A stretch of 17,920 bases of DNA from positions 1-17,920 of the forward strand of contig CATZLI010000014.1 in NCBI GenBank assembly GCA_958421275.1, written 5' to 3'. Position numbers and translations under genes: made by a program. Shown here piece by piece: positions 15,872 through 17,920 of this stretch. This stretch comes from an uncultured Collinsella sp. GTDB taxonomy: Bacteria; Actinomycetota; Coriobacteriia; Coriobacteriales; Coriobacteriaceae. Numbering within the stretch: the stretch's first letter is position 1; each line of letters begins with the position of its first letter. The notes under the pieces are model-generated. The model was not told the DNA's origin and made no database searches. It was given only the letters and a program-made list of their open reading frames with translations.

Positions 15872-16336
15872 ATGGCAGATCAGAAGCCGGTTGTCGGGAT
15901 CATCATGGGCTCCAAGTCCGATCTGGGCGTTATGGAAGGTTGCACCGCCGAGCTCGAGGCGCTGGGCGTGCCCTATGAGCTCGTGATTGCAAGCGCGCAC
16001 CGCACGCCGGCGAAGGTCCATGAGTGGGCCTCGACTGCTGCCGACCGCGGTATCAAGGTGATTATCGCTGCTGCTGGCAAGGCTGCTCACCTGGGCGGTG
16101 TCGTTGCTGCGTTTACGCCGCTGCCGGTCATCGGTGTGCCTATGAAGACGAGCGATCTGGGTGGTATGGACTCGCTGCTGTCGATGGTGCAGATGCCTTC
16201 GGGCGTGCCCGTTGCCTGTGTGGCCATCAACGGTGCCAAGAACGCTGCCATCTACGCCACGCAGATTCTGGGTGCATGCGACCCCGAGTACCGCAAGGTT
16301 ATCGAGAAGATGAAGCAGGAGATGGCCGACGCCTAG
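15872..16336 (+). CDS. purE: 5-(carboxyamino)imidazole ribonucleotide mutase
   Basis: PurE (154 aa) makes carboxyaminoimidazole ribonucleotide (CAIR) in the sixth step of IMP synthesis. Motifs are GIIMGSKSD (9-17), SAHRTP (41-46, active-site His43), AAGKAAHLGGVVAAFTPLPVIGVP (67-90) and GMDSLLSMVQMPSGVPVACVAING. These place it in the class I N5-CAIR mutase group, which normally relies on PurK to make N5-CAIR; no purK is adjacent. The ATG at 15872 is chosen because AGGAGG lies 9 bases upstream; a TTG two codons earlier is less likely. It is the first gene of a unit with the sortase (35 bases later) and the MoaE-like gene. Confidence 0.95.
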   Translation: MADQKPVVGIIMGSKSDLGVMEGCTAELEALGVPYELVIASAHRTPAKVHEWASTAADRGIKVIIAAAGKAAHLGGVVAAFTPLPVIGVPMKTSDLGGMDSLLSMVQMPSGVPVACVAINGAKNAAIYATQILGACDPEYRKVIEKMKQEMADA

Positions 16337-16371
16337 GCGTTCCGCCGTTTCACCGCAGTATAAGGAGAGCC

Positions 16372-17376
16372 ATGTCCGACTATCAGGGAAAACGATTCAA
16401 GGCTTCTCAGATTCCCGATCCGTCGAAGCCGGGTGCTGCCCATGCGGCACAGCAGGGTCGGACATCCTCTCCTCAGCAGCCGCGCGCACCGCGTCCCGTA
16501 ACGCCGATGTCCCATCATCGCCAGGATACGCCGGCTGCATATCGCCCTTCGTCGTATGATACGGCCAAGAAAGAATCGCGTTCTACGAAACAGTCGGGCG
16601 CTGCTCCGTCGAGCTATACCGAGCCGCCGCGCAAAAAGCGCCGCTCCGTTATCCCCATCTTGCTCATCATTATTGGCATCGGCCTAATCGTTGCCGCCGC
16701 TGCCATCTTTATCAATGCGCAGATTGGTTACAAGCAGGCGAGCGAGTCGTACCAAAAGATCGAAAAGCAATATATAAGCGATAAGGACGCCAGCGGTGTG
16801 CCGATTATCGACTTCGATGCGCTTGCTCAGACAAACCCCGAGATTGTGGGTTGGATTTATGTGCCGGGAACCAACATCAACTATCCCGTGGTGCAGACCA
16901 ACAACAACTCCAAATACCTCAACACGCTGTTCGACGGTACGGCCAATGCATCTGGGGCCATTTTCCTGGATAGCGATGACACCGCGCCGGGAATGGTTGA
17001 CCAGCAGACCACGATCTACGGCCACCATATGAACGATGGGTCGATGTTCAACGTGATTTCGGATACGACTGACCAGGCAACGTTCGACAGCATGGACTAC
17101 GTGTACTACATCACACGTGACGCGACGTATAAGCTGCGTCCGCTGGCGACCAAGGTGGTCGAGGACACGTATGCCAAGGCGCGCACGCCCAACTTTGAGG
17201 GCGATGACGGACTGAAGAATTATCTGTCCGAGATGCTCGACGGTGCCTCTGCCGTGGCGAGCGATGCCACCGATCGTGCCGCTTCGGCAACCAAGGTCGT
17301 AACGCTTGTGACCTGCCGTTCGCTGTCATTTAGCAATACGCGCGCCGTCATGGTGCTCACGCTGGTCGAGGAATAA
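16372..17376 (+). CDS. Class B-like sortase with long cytoplasmic tail
   Basis: A 334-aa cysteine transpeptidase that should cut a C-terminal sorting signal and join proteins to the cell wall or to each other. The catalytic triad is visible: His218 in YGHHMNDGSMF, Cys315 in TLVTC, and Arg324 in SNTRAVMV. The YGHxMxDGSMF form and the INYPVVQTNNNSKYLNTLFDG stretch (from about 175) indicate class B. One membrane span (about 93-114) gives a signal-anchor with the catalytic domain outside. The first 90 residues are a Pro/Ser/Gln/Arg-rich, probably disordered cytoplasmic tail ending in PPRKKRRS, much longer than in typical SrtB. AAGGAG lies 4 bases before the ATG. No LPxTG- or NPxTG-type substrate gene is in this window. 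Confidence 0.9.
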   Translation: MSDYQGKRFKASQIPDPSKPGAAHAAQQGRTSSPQQPRAPRPVTPMSHHRQDTPAAYRPSSYDTAKKESRSTKQSGAAPSSYTEPPRKKRRSVIPILLIIIGIGLIVAAAAIFINAQIGYKQASESYQKIEKQYISDKDASGVPIIDFDALAQTNPEIVGWIYVPGTNINYPVVQTNNNSKYLNTLFDGTANASGAIFLDSDDTAPGMVDQQTTIYGHHMNDGSMFNVISDTTDQATFDSMDYVYYITRDATYKLRPLATKVVEDTYAKARTPNFEGDDGLKNYLSEMLDGASAVASDATDRAASATKVVTLVTCRSLSFSNTRAVMVLTLVEE

Positions 17377-17429
17377 AGTGTCCGGGCCCCGTCCCAAAAA
17401 GACTACCCTGGAAATCAAAAGGAGAAATG

Positions 17430-17846
17430 ATGCTTGAGAACGGCAAATCGATGCCTTCGGTTGATGCTTGGCTGCGCGAAGCCAAGGCCGATGTTTCGGC
17501 GGCTGATTGTGGGATGTACCTGACACACAACGGCGTGGTGCGCGCGACGCCCAAGGCCGAAGTGCGCGGAGTCGAGACCGATGGCGTGGCGCCAGGCCAC
17601 AAGGTGGGCGGCATGGTGTTTGGCTTCGATGCCGAAAAGGTGCAGGCCGCTATCGAGGCGACGCGCACGATGCCGGGTATCGGCTATGTGCGCGTGTGGC
17701 TGGCGAGCGGCGAGCTTACCGTGGGCGACGACATCATGCTCGTGCTCATTGGCGGAGACATTCGCCCGCATGTGGTCGATGCGCTGCAGTCGCTCGTCGG
17801 CACCATCAAGAACGAGTGCGTGAGCGAGGTCGAGCGCGAGGCGTAA
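17430..17846 (+). CDS. Divergent MoaE-like protein
   Basis: A 138-aa protein resembling the large subunit of molybdopterin synthase. The best match is the C-terminal part: GYVRVWLASGELTVGDDIMLVLIGGDIRPHVVDALQSLVGTIKNE (85-129) follows the MoaE pattern of a VGxLxVGD turn, a strand, then a helix with a conserved Lys (here Lys127). The N-terminal NGVVR (34-38) may correspond to the MoaE FxGxVR motif. The usual P-x-W-K-x-E end is absent (CVSEVEREA), as is the HR pair before the helix (IRPH instead). No other moa gene is nearby, so true MoaE activity is doubtful. ATG 17430 is preferred over 17427 because AAGGAG is 5 bases away. It is last in the purE unit. Confidence 0.6.
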   Translation: MLENGKSMPSVDAWLREAKADVSAADCGMYLTHNGVVRATPKAEVRGVETDGVAPGHKVGGMVFGFDAEKVQAAIEATRTMPGIGYVRVWLASGELTVGDDIMLVLIGGDIRPHVVDALQSLVGTIKNECVSEVEREA

Positions 17847-17879
17847 GGCCTCGTCGGCAATCCGAGTCTGTCTATAGCG

Positions 17880-17920
17880 AAAGCCCGCCGGCAGTTCATG
17901 TAGATCTGCCAGCGGGCTTT
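17880..17920 (+). terminator. Intrinsic terminator at the window end
   Basis: AAAGCCCGC (17880-17888) pairs with GCGGGCTTT (17912-17920), and GGCAG (17890-17894) with CTGCC (17906-17910), with one C-A mismatch between them and an 11-base loop. It starts 34 bases after the MoaE-like stop. The T-run is cut by the window edge, and the A-rich left flank is short, so its full tail cannot be judged. Confidence 0.8.

Overview
The window looks like chromosomal DNA of a high-GC Gram-positive gut actinobacterium, most likely class Coriobacteriia and close to Collinsella. This is inferred from the G/C-rich third codon positions, the rpsF-ssb-rpsR-rplI-dnaB order, the zinc-type ribosomal protein S18 and the overall flavour of the proteins; no database search was possible. 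Apart from two serine tRNA genes at the left edge (minus strand), every gene is on the plus strand. Almost all are housekeeping genes and all read frames look intact.

Layout. 1-340: tRNA-Ser(CGA) and tRNA-Ser(GGA) on the minus strand, each followed by its own intrinsic terminator, with one clear sigma70-type promoter. 340-798: a gene-free strand-switch interval with DnaA-box-like sequences and the leader of the next operon. 799-2558: rpsF, ssb, rpsR and rplI, closed by a strong terminator. 2670-5483: dnaB and purA, each preceded by a -10-like element. 5484-7674: a spacer with two mutually exclusive hairpins, then purD and a Nudix hydrolase. 7706-10510: an ABC exporter half-transporter and a single-span membrane protein of unknown function, closed by a terminator. 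10602-15426: carA and carB behind a PyrR-type RNA hairpin that overlaps the carA ribosome binding site. 15427-15871: a non-coding interval with two long inverted-repeat elements and a third perfect hairpin. 15872-17920: purE, a class B-like sortase and an orphan MoaE-like protein, closed by a terminator at the window edge.

Function. The left half serves translation (S6, S18, L9, tRNA-Ser) and replication (SSB, DnaB). The right half is dominated by nucleotide synthesis: PurD and PurE act early in IMP synthesis, PurA commits IMP to AMP, and CarAB makes carbamoyl phosphate for pyrimidines and arginine. The Nudix protein probably cleans up ADP-ribose-type nucleotides. The sortase works at the cell surface, but no substrate gene is in view.

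The most unusual signal is in the carB-purE spacer. Two inverted-repeat elements (22-bp and 30-bp perfect arms) have different arm sequences but share a nearly identical 24-base core, in opposite orientations. Two of the three core differences form a compensatory base-pair change. This points to a family of structured, possibly mobile, extragenic elements. Other points worth a look are the PyrR-like hairpin at carA, the competing hairpins between purA and purD, the DnaA-box cluster before rpsF, and the divergent MoaE-like protein.
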